64,000 nt of DNA, from positions 1,835,001 to 1,899,000 of the forward strand of contig NZ_CP133267.1 in assembly GCF_030915465.1 (NCBI RefSeq). Reading direction: 5' to 3'. Each line of letters starts with the position of its first letter. Positions within the stretch are counted from its first letter, which is position 1. The notes beneath the pieces were generated by a model that ran no database searches, was not told the DNA's origin, and was given only the letters and a program-made list of their open reading frames with translations. Origin of the DNA: Neobacillus sp. PS3-34 (GTDB taxonomy: Bacteria; Bacillota; Bacilli; Bacillales; Cytobacillaceae). The position numbers and the translations under genes are program-made. This document shows, piece by piece, positions 45,161-53,577 of the stretch.

Positions 45161-46258
45161 TTATCGTTCCGGATAAACAGGATAGCCGGTAAATTTATAA
45201 TCCTTGCCTATTTTTACAATGCTTACATCGTCAAGCTCCAGCGCATCCGCCATCATGTCAAAGCCTGTTCCCCCAAAAAAGGACGGAGCATGCTGGCCGC
45301 CAATCAGCTTTGGTGCGATATATAATGCAACTTTATCAACTACTTTATTTTCAAGGAAAGCCGCATTGATGCCACCTCCGCCTTCAACCAAAACGGAAGA
45401 GACAAGCTGTTCTCCCAGAATTTCCAATACCTCAGTAGGATTTACACGCTCAGATCCATTTGTCACAAATACCTTTAGGCCTGCAATCTCAAGCTGAATT
45501 TTCTTTTCGGCATCATATTTTTGGGTTGTAAAAATCCATGTTTCGGCCAGATGGTCTGTAACAACCTTTGAATCGAGTGGAATTCTTAAGGTAGAGTCCA
45601 TAATAATCCGGATAGGATTTCGTCCATTTGGGATCCGTGCCGTCAATTCGGGGTCATCTTCAATGACGGTATTGGCTCCGACGAGGATGGCCATGTTCTC
45701 ATTTCTTAAGATGTGGACATCATGTCTCGCCTCTGCAGATGTTATCCATTTACTGTCGTTTGATGAGGATGCAATTTTTCCATCCAGTGTTATCCCTGAT
45801 TTCAGAGTGACAAATGGCTGTTTTTTTACGATGAATTTATTGAATACCTCGTTCATTTTCCGGGATTCCTCTTCAAGGATACCCACTTCTACCTCAATGC
45901 CGGCGTCTTGCAGAATTTTGACACCGCTGCCGGAAACAAGGGGATTCGGATCCAGAGCTGCAATAACAACCTTCTGGATGCCCGCCTCGACAATTGCTAC
46001 CGCACATGGACCCGTCCTGCCATGGTGGGAACAAGGCTCAAGTGTCACATATATTGTTCCACCCTTCGCCTTTTCGCCTGCCATACGGATCGCATGTATT
46101 TCTGCATGCGCTTCGCCGGCTTTAAGATGGGCACCTACACCAACAATACGATTTTCATTCACGATAACAGCGCCGACCAGCGGATTCGGGTCGGTCTGCC
46201 CTTTCATCGCCTGTGCATTCTTTAAGGCAAGCTCCATGTAGAATTCATGATTAGTCAT
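45161..46258 (-). CDS. ribD: Bifunctional riboflavin biosynthesis protein RibD
   Basis: 365 residues: N-terminal pyrimidine deaminase (zinc ligands in EAHAEIHAIRMAG and EPCSHHGRTGPC) and C-terminal NADPH-dependent reductase (GITLDGKIASSSNDSKWITS, VLVEGGGGINAAFL). It converts the RibA product to 5-amino-6-ribitylamino-uracil phosphate. Start ATG overlaps the ribA stop as TAATG, so translation is coupled. Gene order ribA-ribD-HAD is unlike the usual ribDE-BA-H operon, and no FMN riboswitch is seen. Confidence 0.95.
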   Translation of the reverse strand: MTNHEFYMELALKNAQAMKGQTDPNPLVGAVIVNENRIVGVGAHLKAGEAHAEIHAIRMAGEKAKGGTIYVTLEPCSHHGRTGPCAVAIVEAGIQKVVIAALDPNPLVSGSGVKILQDAGIEVEVGILEEESRKMNEVFNKFIVKKQPFVTLKSGITLDGKIASSSNDSKWITSAEARHDVHILRNENMAILVGANTVIEDDPELTARIPNGRNPIRIIMDSTLRIPLDSKVVTDHLAETWIFTTQKYDAEKKIQLEIAGLKVFVTNGSERVNPTEVLEILGEQLVSSVLVEGGGGINAAFLENKVVDKVALYIAPKLIGGQHAPSFFGGTGFDMMADALELDDVSIVKIGKDYKFTGYPVYPER

Positions 46259-47007
46259 TAAATTCCGGTGCCTCCATCTTCCAAATGGCCTGAACGGCTC
46301 ACTTTCGTTTGCAGATATTTCTCATTGTATTCCGATTTGTCTCCCCATAAAGGTGTTCTGCCATTCACATGGAGACCGGCATTTTTCAATGCTTCCAGCT
46401 TTTTGGGGTTATTCGTGATTAATGTGACCGGCTGGGAACGAAGTGCTTTTAACACCTGGATTGCGTCACTGTAATTACGAGAATCGTCGACAAAACCGAG
46501 ATTAAGGTTAGCCTCGACAGTATCATATCCGTTTTCCTGAAGTACATATGCCATCGCCTTGCTGAAAAGTCCGATTCCACGGCCTTCATGGTTAGCTAAG
46601 TAAAACAATGCGCCTGTGCCTTTTTCGACGATCATTTTCATCGACTGCTTCAGCTGAAAGCCGCAATCGCAACGCTTGCTTCCAAAAATATCTCCTGTAT
46701 GGCAAATCGAATGCATTCGAATCAGTGCATCCGCCTCATATTGAAAATCGCCATAAACCAGGACGCTTGATTGCTGATATTCAGCCAGGTTGGAAGAAGA
46801 CAGTTTTTCGATAATCTGCTTATAGTCTTCTGTTACTTCCTCCGTCTGCAGCCAAGAATACCATTGAAAGGTAACCGTTTCACCATCCAAATTCACGGGC
46901 AGCCGTATTGGACCAACCAAATAAATTGCCCCTGTGTCGGTTTTGATTAGTTGAATCTTTTCTTCTAATATAGAAAGAACCTTGTTATCAAGCCCTGTAC
47001 CTATCAT
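46258..47007 (-). CDS. ribA: Stand-alone GTP cyclohydrolase II
   Basis: 249 residues from ATG 47007, which has AAGGGG 8-9 bases ahead; a frame reaching 47076 has no site. The zinc-binding motif CHTGDIFGSKRCDCG and LANHEGRGIGL are intact. It lacks the N-terminal dihydroxybutanone-phosphate synthase half that B. subtilis RibA carries, so it makes only the pyrimidine branch. The family's reaction is GTP to 2,5-diamino-6-ribosylamino-pyrimidinone phosphate plus formate and pyrophosphate. It heads an operon with ribD and a HAD phosphatase. Confidence 0.93.
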   Translation of the reverse strand: MIGTGLDNKVLSILEEKIQLIKTDTGAIYLVGPIRLPVNLDGETVTFQWYSWLQTEEVTEDYKQIIEKLSSSNLAEYQQSSVLVYGDFQYEADALIRMHSICHTGDIFGSKRCDCGFQLKQSMKMIVEKGTGALFYLANHEGRGIGLFSKAMAYVLQENGYDTVEANLNLGFVDDSRNYSDAIQVLKALRSQPVTLITNNPKKLEALKNAGLHVNGRTPLWGDKSEYNEKYLQTKVSRSGHLEDGGTGI

Positions 47008-47133
47008 TTTGTCATACCCCTTTATTTTAATTCCGCCCCCTGTGGCGTCATTTTCAACTATTGATTTTATCATCATATACTTACTAATGGTTATAAAGAA
47101 TGTGTTATTTTTTCATTACCTTTTAACTGTTAG

Positions 47134-47150
47134 TTACTTTATGTAAGTAA
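47134..47150. promoter_or_regulatory. Candidate operator upstream of ribA
   Basis: TTACTT-TATGT-AAGTAA, a 6-5-6 inverted repeat about 127 bases before the ribA start; dimensions suit a HxlR/MarR-type regulator. It stands where an FMN riboswitch would lie in a normal rib operon. Confidence 0.4.
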
Positions 47151-47179
47151 TATAACATCACACTGGTTTCTACGTCAAG

Positions 47180-47229
47180 AAAGTGACAGGCACCATCCAT
47201 TTTACTGGAAGGTGCCTGTCACTTTTTTT
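47180..47229 (-). terminator. Hairpin of the GTGACAGGCACC family, copy 2
   Basis: AAGTGACAGGCACC...GGTGCCTGTCACTT with flanking runs; three bases beyond the isomerase-like gene on the minus strand, whose terminator it probably is. Confidence 0.8.
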
Positions 47230-47231
47230 GG

Positions 47232-48014
47232 TCACTTTCTCTTAATTTTTTCAACTGAATTTCTTAAAGCCTGGCTTGTTTTAATTTCGACCACGACCGA
47301 AAGTTCATTTTTTTCTGCCAATCTTAGTCGATCATTAATTGGCACCATACCAGTATATAATTCCTGGTGATCTCCTTTTTCATTGAAATCATGTAGATGC
47401 ATATGAACAATATGTTCCATTAGATATTCAAAAATTGGTGTTTCCCTAAAATCACATTTTGCATCATGCCCAACATCCCACGTTAGGTAAAAGCCGTTTA
47501 AATCCCTAATGGCCTCAAGTCCTTTTTTAATAAACGGAAGATAGAAATTTCGTGTATTTTCATGACAAATTTTTACACCTTGTACGACTGCGAATTCAAG
47601 TATTTCTTGATAAGACTCCCTGAATAGCGAAAGAAATTCGTTTTCAAATTTCTCGTTGACCCAAATTTTAGAATCAGGCATGGTAAAATAAATGCCATTA
47701 TTAATATGCATGTTCAGGATTTTAATATTAGCAGCACTTGCCCAGACAATTGCCTCTTTGCATCTCTCAATATGTCCTCTCCTTACGGCTGGGTGAAAGG
47801 ATGTGAAATTAAATTCTTCAGGCAAATGAACGGTAAAATCAACCTGATATTCTTTTCTATATCTGTTTAATTCCTCAGCACTCAGGTTTTCAGGTGTGAA
47901 AATTGGCAGGTCCATGTTTAATTCAATAAAGTCCAGCCCCAGTTCTTTGCATAAGCTAATATTCTCCTCTAATGAATGATATTCCATTAGCGTAGGCATT
48001 CCTAATCGAAACAT
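47232..48014 (-). CDS. Xylose isomerase-like TIM-barrel protein (sugar phosphate isomerase/epimerase type)
   Basis: 260 residues with the AP-endonuclease-2/isomerase pattern: LGLDFIELNMDLPIF, VDFTVHLPEEFNF, metal ligands in CHENTRN, TWDVGHDAKC and HMHLHDFNEKGDHQELY, and a final VVEIKTSQ. The Glu/His/Asp set for a divalent metal is complete. Reaction and substrate unknown; no sugar genes adjoin. GGGGGA precedes the ATG. Confidence 0.87.
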   Translation of the reverse strand: MFRLGMPTLMEYHSLEENISLCKELGLDFIELNMDLPIFTPENLSAEELNRYRKEYQVDFTVHLPEEFNFTSFHPAVRRGHIERCKEAIVWASAANIKILNMHINNGIYFTMPDSKIWVNEKFENEFLSLFRESYQEILEFAVVQGVKICHENTRNFYLPFIKKGLEAIRDLNGFYLTWDVGHDAKCDFRETPIFEYLMEHIVHMHLHDFNEKGDHQELYTGMVPINDRLRLAEKNELSVVVEIKTSQALRNSVEKIKRK

Positions 48015-48149
48015 ACTAAATCCCCCTTTTGTCTTCCTGTGATAAATTTTACGGTAAAAACAATAAAATAATAGACTTATAATTCAAAAAATGTTAATCT
48101 ATACCATAGGATTCTATCCACCGGTACCATCCGTTTTTACCTATACATA

Positions 48150-48195
48150 AAAAGGCAAGGAAAGTGGGTTTCTCTTTCCTTGCCTTTCTTATTTT
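48150..48195 (-). terminator. Terminator of the PAS kinase gene
   Basis: AAAGGCAAGGAAAG/CTTTCCTTGCCTTT 14-bp perfect stem, nine-base loop, located just past the kinase stop on the minus strand. Confidence 0.85.
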
Positions 48196-48204
48196 TCAAC
48201 GGAG

Positions 48205-49665
48205 TTATATACACTCCAATTCGACGCTTACAATCGTACCTTTACCCTTTTGGCTCTTGATTTTCATTAAACCATTATGTTCTTGAATGATTTTATTGCT
48301 GACCGTCAGTCCAAGTCCTATTCCCTTATCCTTGGTTGTATAAAACGGTGTGCCCAACTGCCTCAAAAGCTCCGAGTCAATACCCGCACCTTCATCAGTA
48401 AAGGAAACCATTACTCTCTGATTTTCCTTCTTTAGTACATTAATGTAAACATTTCCCCCGTTAGGCATCGATTCGATTGCATTTTTAAGAAAATTAAGAA
48501 AGGCTTGCTTCAATTGATGCGGACTGCACATTAATTCAATATCTTTTCCAAAAAAATCGACTTGGAATTGAACATTGTACAGAAGAGCTTGCGGATGCAG
48601 GACATTAATCGTGCTATTTAAAATGGAAATTAAATTTTCTTTTTCAAATTGAATTGCCTGTGGTTTAGCCAAGGACATAAATTCATTCACAATCATATCA
48701 ATCCGGTCTAACTCACTCATGATAATGGATAAATAATGATCATCCTTTTCTTTAGAATTAATGTCTTTTAATAATTTTGAAAATCCTTTTAAAGAAGTCA
48801 AAGGATTTCTTATTTCATGGGCAACCCCCGCAGCTAATTGGCCAATGATGGAAAGCCGGTCTAAATTACGGAGTGCTTCCTCATTTTTTACTCTGTCAGT
48901 GATATTTCGGGTGACGGTGACAAAGGAATTGCTTTCAATTCCCTCATTATATATCGGAGAGATATTTGATTCACAATAAATAACTTCATTACTAGCAGTT
49001 CGTACTCTTTCTAGTATGATTTGAGGTTCTCCAGTTTCTAATAGTTTCTGGAAATTCTCTTCAAAGTTTTCTATTTCATCTTGAAAAATAAAATCATATA
49101 CATGCCGTCCTATCATTTCCTCAGGGGTAAAACCCATCACTTTTTCATAGGATGGTGAGGCATAAATGATAGTTCTGTCTTTTGTAAAAACTTTAATCAT
49201 ATCGGAAGTGTTTTCTGTTATTAATTTGTATAGTTCCCGTGTTTGTTTCAATTCTCTTTCCATCGTCACTACTTCAGTAATATCGCGAAAAATAGCGATT
49301 ACAGCCACAATATCCCCTTTCGTATTTCTAAAAGGAGAATAAGACACCGCAATGTCAAGACAAGCTCCGTTTTTATGATAACGTTGGGTAATCATATTAG
49401 GGAATGCTTTGCCTTGTTGGACTTGGCTAATTATGTCTCTTACTATTTCCGGATTAGGAAAAACTTCATATGTTTTTCCTATTACATCTTCCTCAGTGTA
49501 ACCGAAAATTTTTGTATACATATGGTTCACTCGAATAAAGCGATTATCCATATCAACAATAGCAAACCCATCAGCGGTGCAATTAAGGAATAAATCTATT
49601 AATTCATCAGGACTATATAAAGCAGATTCCTTTTCATTTCCAAAAATCGGGATACTATTAGACAT
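48205..49665 (-). CDS. PAS-domain sensor histidine kinase, sporulation-kinase type
   Basis: 486 residues, no membrane segment. PAS 1 about 22-140 (FLNCTADGFAIVDMDNRFIR), PAS 2 about 145-262 (LITENTSDMIKVFTKDRTII), H box AAGVAHEIRNPLTSLKGFSK near 280, N box NFLKNAIESMPNGG, G1 DEGAGID, G2 DKGIGLGL. The HEIRNPLT-SLKGF dimerisation sequence is that of the KinA-KinE group feeding Spo0F. No response-regulator gene nearby, as usual for these orphan kinases. Confidence 0.92.
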   Translation of the reverse strand: MSNSIPIFGNEKESALYSPDELIDLFLNCTADGFAIVDMDNRFIRVNHMYTKIFGYTEEDVIGKTYEVFPNPEIVRDIISQVQQGKAFPNMITQRYHKNGACLDIAVSYSPFRNTKGDIVAVIAIFRDITEVVTMERELKQTRELYKLITENTSDMIKVFTKDRTIIYASPSYEKVMGFTPEEMIGRHVYDFIFQDEIENFEENFQKLLETGEPQIILERVRTASNEVIYCESNISPIYNEGIESNSFVTVTRNITDRVKNEEALRNLDRLSIIGQLAAGVAHEIRNPLTSLKGFSKLLKDINSKEKDDHYLSIIMSELDRIDMIVNEFMSLAKPQAIQFEKENLISILNSTINVLHPQALLYNVQFQVDFFGKDIELMCSPHQLKQAFLNFLKNAIESMPNGGNVYINVLKKENQRVMVSFTDEGAGIDSELLRQLGTPFYTTKDKGIGLGLTVSNKIIQEHNGLMKIKSQKGKGTIVSVELECI

Positions 49666-49743
49666 AGAGACCTCTCCAAACTGTTCGAATATCCATACAG
49701 TCCCTATTTTACATAATTTTTCAAAGAAAATCTTCTATTTTTT

Positions 49744-49785
49744 GGTGACAGGCACCTCCCAGTTACCTGGAAGGTGCCTGTCACC
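49744..49785. terminator. Hairpin of the GTGACAGGCACC family, copy 3
   Basis: GGTGACAGGCACCTCCC pairs with GGAAGGTGCCTGTCACC (one mismatch). It lies nine bases beyond the VanW gene stop on the minus strand. Confidence 0.8.
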
Positions 49786-49794
49786 AGGTTTAGG

Positions 49795-50814
49795 TCATCT
49801 TACTCTGACCTTACTCTGGTATGCTTTGGAGGTTCTTACTTCTACGGTTAGTGATCCGTTATTTGTGTATGCTTTCAGCAGTAACGGTGCTTCCGTTGTA
49901 TTCTGGAATCTGAAGTCTACTCCACCGTAAGATACGGTAGCGTCCCTCCCCGTTGGCACATACCCGACATGGAGTGAGTGGTGGTGCTTTTCCACATAAG
50001 TGACTATTAATTTGTCCACCGCATTATATAAAGTCGAAGATGTCTGGCAAATGCCCCCGCCGATTCCTTCAACCAATTTGCCGTTCACCGCTTCCGGTGC
50101 TTTCTGATAGCCATGTGCCTGGTCACTCGGCCCGACTGTCGTATTAAAGGAGAATACGTCCTGCATTCCGATAATGACATTATTGATAGCCTGGGCAGAA
50201 AGCTCAATATTTCTCGATCTCCCCTTTATGCTGCTGTTGAAATGGGTCGTAAACGATGCAACAACGACTTCTCCCAATTGTGATGCTTCTTCCGGCTTAT
50301 ACCCGGATTCGGTTATATATAAAGGCAGCTCTACAGTTCCACCCTTTGCTGAAGCGTTGATTATTTTCTCTGACAACTCTTTTTCTTCTAAAATTGTCCT
50401 CGGTTTTCCTTTTATAATCTGCCCATCCGCACCTAACCTGTCAGGGACCATCCGTTGGTCATAACCAGGTGCAGCCTCAGTTCCCCTAGCCGCATCCTTT
50501 GCCCACTTCTCTATTTGCTCTTTATACTTTTCCTTATCTGTTTCGTACCCCATATCCTTTGGCGTAAAGCTCTTTATCACTTTTTTTGTAATTGGATCCA
50601 CTACCTCGACCACAGCCGGCATCACTTCGTTTTGCTGATTTGTTTCTGTTTGCTTTGCTTCTTCCTTTGAATCTTTCTCCTTATTAATTTCCTGCTCCAG
50701 GTCGGCTACTCTTTTCTCTAATGCCTTTTCCTTCGCTGTTTTTTCTGAACAACCAACCAAACCTATTAAACTGCCAGCCAGAATGATTAACATTGCCCCT
50801 CTGAATTTTCTCAT
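49795..50814 (-). CDS. VanW-family lipoprotein
   Basis: 339 residues. Signal sequence with lipobox LIGLVGC, then a Lys/Glu coiled-coil linker (about 25-65), a middle domain, and the VanW domain (about 165-310) with the conserved core EGIGGGICQTSSTLYNAV and HSLHVGYVPTGRDATVSYGG. Such proteins sit on the outer face of the membrane; their activity is unknown, with a link to peptidoglycan or sporulation proposed for relatives. GGGGGAG precedes the ATG. Confidence 0.9.
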   Translation of the reverse strand: MRKFRGAMLIILAGSLIGLVGCSEKTAKEKALEKRVADLEQEINKEKDSKEEAKQTETNQQNEVMPAVVEVVDPITKKVIKSFTPKDMGYETDKEKYKEQIEKWAKDAARGTEAAPGYDQRMVPDRLGADGQIIKGKPRTILEEKELSEKIINASAKGGTVELPLYITESGYKPEEASQLGEVVVASFTTHFNSSIKGRSRNIELSAQAINNVIIGMQDVFSFNTTVGPSDQAHGYQKAPEAVNGKLVEGIGGGICQTSSTLYNAVDKLIVTYVEKHHHSLHVGYVPTGRDATVSYGGVDFRFQNTTEAPLLLKAYTNNGSLTVEVRTSKAYQSKVRVR

Positions 50815-50950
50815 TTCTCCCCCAGCTTCTCTATTTTATTTCAATAATTTCTTCTATTCACTAAATGTATTCCGAACTCCTTTTCCACATTCACTCAAAT
50901 AAAAATTCGTTTTCACCTTTAGTTGAATGGAGTTCTTTTAAAGTAACAAC

Positions 50951-50986
50951 AAAAAGCCTTCATTCTCTTAATCGGGAATGAAGGCT
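50951..50986 (-). terminator. Hairpin with minus-strand T tract
   Basis: AGCCTTCATTC/GAATGAAGGCT perfect stem. On the minus strand TTTTTG follows, so it ends transcripts from the short ORF at 51489-51358 and the repeat beyond. Confidence 0.7.
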
Positions 50987-51000
50987 GACTAATTTTAAAT

Positions 51001-51294
51001 TATGGCTGTTTTATAAAAGATTGTTGTTCTATATTTAGGTTTTTAAAAGCATATCGTTGAAAAAGAAGTTGATTGGAGCGGAAGGTGCGAGCTCCTCGAA
51101 AATGCTCTCGCATTTCCTTCGTGCGGTGTTGATTCTAGGAAGCTGATTCAACGTCCTGCGGGAGCAGCGGGACAGGTGAGACCCCACAGGCGCTCTGCGC
51201 CGAGGAGGCTCACCGCCCGCCCGCGGAAAGCGAGCATCCTGAAGTGAAAATCAACTACTCCTATATAGCAACAAAGTATACGAAAACAGCCTAA
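51001..51294 (+). repeat. MITE-like palindromic element, copy D (long form)
   Basis: Ends GGCTGTTTTATAAAAGA and GAAAACAGCC are related inverted repeats; the core 51064-51254 includes the same extra block as copy B, nearly base for base. It lies downstream of the 43-residue ORF. Confidence 0.8.
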
Positions 51295-51357
51295 ATTATT
51301 GATCAAAAATTTAAAGCACCCTGCTCAAAAACGCTTTCGTACGTTCATGATTGAGTG

Positions 51358-51489
51358 TTAAATAACATGATTTTCGGAATCGTATTTGCCTGCTATTTTT
51401 TGAAATTCTTCCTCACTAATAATTCCCATCATTTTAAACAAATACGAATACTTTAAAATCTTCTTGTGAATCCTTAGATTTTCACGCAT
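51358..51489 (-). CDS. Short SHOCT-like protein (43 residues)
   Basis: MRENLRIHKKILKYSYLFKM followed by MGIISEEEFQKIAGKY and a stop. The IISEEEFQKIA segment resembles the short C-terminal (SHOCT) helix pair. AAGGATGG lies just ahead of the ATG. Too short for routine gene calling; unknown function. Confidence 0.55.
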   Translation of the reverse strand: MRENLRIHKKILKYSYLFKMMGIISEEEFQKIAGKYDSENHVI

Positions 51490-51821
51490 ATTTACCATCC
51501 TTAAATTTAATATTACTTATTCATATTCCGCATTTACCAAAAAGTTTCCTTAAACCAAAAAAGATTCTAAAATTGAATTCTTTTGTTTTGATATTAAAAT
51601 TATGCCTAAAAACAAAATAAAGAACTTCGCGATAGAATTAAATATAACCATTAAAAAAAGCCACAGACAGTACGTCCTGGCTTTTGAGAAATATTTTGCG
51701 AAAAATGATTACAAAAATTAACATTAACTAGTTGATAATCTGATAAACTTTAGCTTATCTTTATCATGTGGCAATAGTGAAAAAACCATTTTCTTAAAAA
51801 TACGATTAGAAGGAGATTATA
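51490..51821. other. Intergenic region upstream of the efflux gene
   Basis: About 330 AT-rich bases. A short hairpin AAAAGCCA/TGGCTTTT (about 51655-51685) may be a terminator; the efflux ribosome-binding site AAGGAGA lies at its end. No gene seen. Confidence 0.5.
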
Positions 51822-53344
51822 ATGACACCCCCAAAAAGTAAACAAGGATTTATTGTAGCGGGATTATTGCTTTCGATCCTGATGGCATCGATGGACAATA
51901 CTATTGTCGCTACTGCGATGGGAACAATTGTTGGTGACCTTGGCGGACTGGACAAATTCATCTGGGTTACCTCTGCATATATGGTCGCCGAGATGGCGGG
52001 CATGCCCATTTTCGGAAAACTATCCGATATGTTTGGCCGAAAAAGATTTTTTATGTTCGGAATCATATTATTTATGTTTGGGTCGATCCTTTGCGGCACT
52101 GCCCAAAGTATCGAACAGCTAAGTATTTATAGGGCCATTCAGGGAATTGGTGGAGGCGCACTTGTTCCGATAACCTTTACTATTATTTTTGATATTTTCC
52201 CTCCGGAAAAACGCGGAAAGATGACGGGTTTGTTCGGAGCTGTCTTCGGGCTATCCAGTATATTCGGCCCTTTGCTTGGAGCGTACATAACCGACTATAT
52301 TAATTGGAACTGGATATTTTATATCAACCTTCCTTTAGGAATCACTTCACTTGTATTGATATCGCTTTATTATAAAGAATCACTTGAACATCAAAAACAG
52401 AAAATCGATTGGCTTGGTGCTTTTACACTGGTAGGAGCTGTAGTTTGCTTGATATTTGCACTTGAACTAGGGGGCAATAAATACGCGTGGGATTCTGCAA
52501 ATATTCTTAGTTTATTTACGGGTTTTGCCGTTTTGTTTATTGTTTTTCTCTTTGCCGAAAGAAGGGCGGCAGATCCGATTATTTCGTTCTCCATGTTTAG
52601 GGATCGGTTATTCGCAGCCAGCACGATTGTTGGACTGCTCTATGGAGTAGCTTTTATCGTCGGTTCTGTCTATATCCCTATCTTTATCCAGGGAGTGACT
52701 GGTGGAACGGCAACCAACTCTGGCCTTATATTGCTTCCAATGATGTTAGGTGTTGTCGTTTCAGCTCAGACTGGGGCTATTACTGCGGCAAAATTCGGTT
52801 ATAAAAATGTTATGCTGATTTTTGCCTTCATTTTTGTTACAGGAATGTACTTGTTAAGCACAGTCACCGCAGAAACCACACGAACCGTCATTACTATTTA
52901 TATGATTATCGTAAGCCTTGGTACGGGTGCTTCTTTCTCAGTACTAAATATGGCAGCCATTCACCATATCCTGCGGAAAAACGCGGATCAGCCAATTCCA
53001 CCATTTCGTTTGTCCGTCAGCTCGGCATGACAGTCGGTATAACGGTTTACGGTATCATTCAGCGCAATACATTTGCTGATAGCCTGAAAGAAACCTTTGG
53101 AGGGGCAGGAAAAATGTTTAACGGTGGCGCCCAAAGCGATCCGCGTGCCATCCTGTCCGAACAAGCCCGGGCCATATCCCGAAGCCTGTTCTTGAAAAAA
53201 TTATTGATTCTCTCGCCGATTCAATTGGCTATACATTCTCATGGGCTCTTATCCCAGCAGTTTTAGTAGTTATTTTTGTCTTCCTTCTTACGAACGAGAG
53301 GCTGCAAAGTGAACATAATAGGAAAGATGTCCAGGCTGAATAAT
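51822..53344 (+). pseudogene. MFS multidrug efflux transporter (DHA2/EmrB-QacA type), two frameshifts
   Basis: Repaired it is about 507 residues with 14 predicted helices. The family motifs are clear: SILMASMDNTIVATAMGTI in helix 1, GKLSDMFGRKRFFMFG (motif A), RAIQGIGGGALVPI (motif B) and GAVFGLSSIFGPLLGAYIT (motif C). It is close in type to Bacillus Mdr/YusP. Breaks are near 52970 (one base missing, restoring PAEKRGSANSTISFVRQLG) and near 53172 (one C missing in GGGCCAT, restoring the last helix and the end at 53344). Drug:H+ antiport is family knowledge; the substrate is unknown. Confidence 0.88.
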
Positions 53345-53355
53345 TCAATTTAACA

Positions 53356-53403
53356 GGGCTGACCCGAATAGCTAAAATCTAGCAGCTATTCAGGTCAGCC
53401 CTT
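53356..53403. terminator. GGGCTGACC hairpin family, copy 1
   Basis: AGGGCTGACCCGAATAGCT pairs with AGCTATTCAGGTCAGCCCT. It ends the efflux gene. A nearly identical hairpin with compensating stem changes lies at 61294-61343. Confidence 0.85.
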
Positions 53404-53577
53404 CACTTTCAAAATAATTAGGCAGAATCCACAGTTGTTAATAATGACTTTGATTCTGCCTATTCTATTTCCCTTTCTATAAAGAAATTTCATTTTAGTA
53501 GGCAGGAATCTCAATCAGAAATCAATTGTTTTCGTATGCTAATTTGAATAAATTTTTCGTAAGGGACGTGGAATAAA

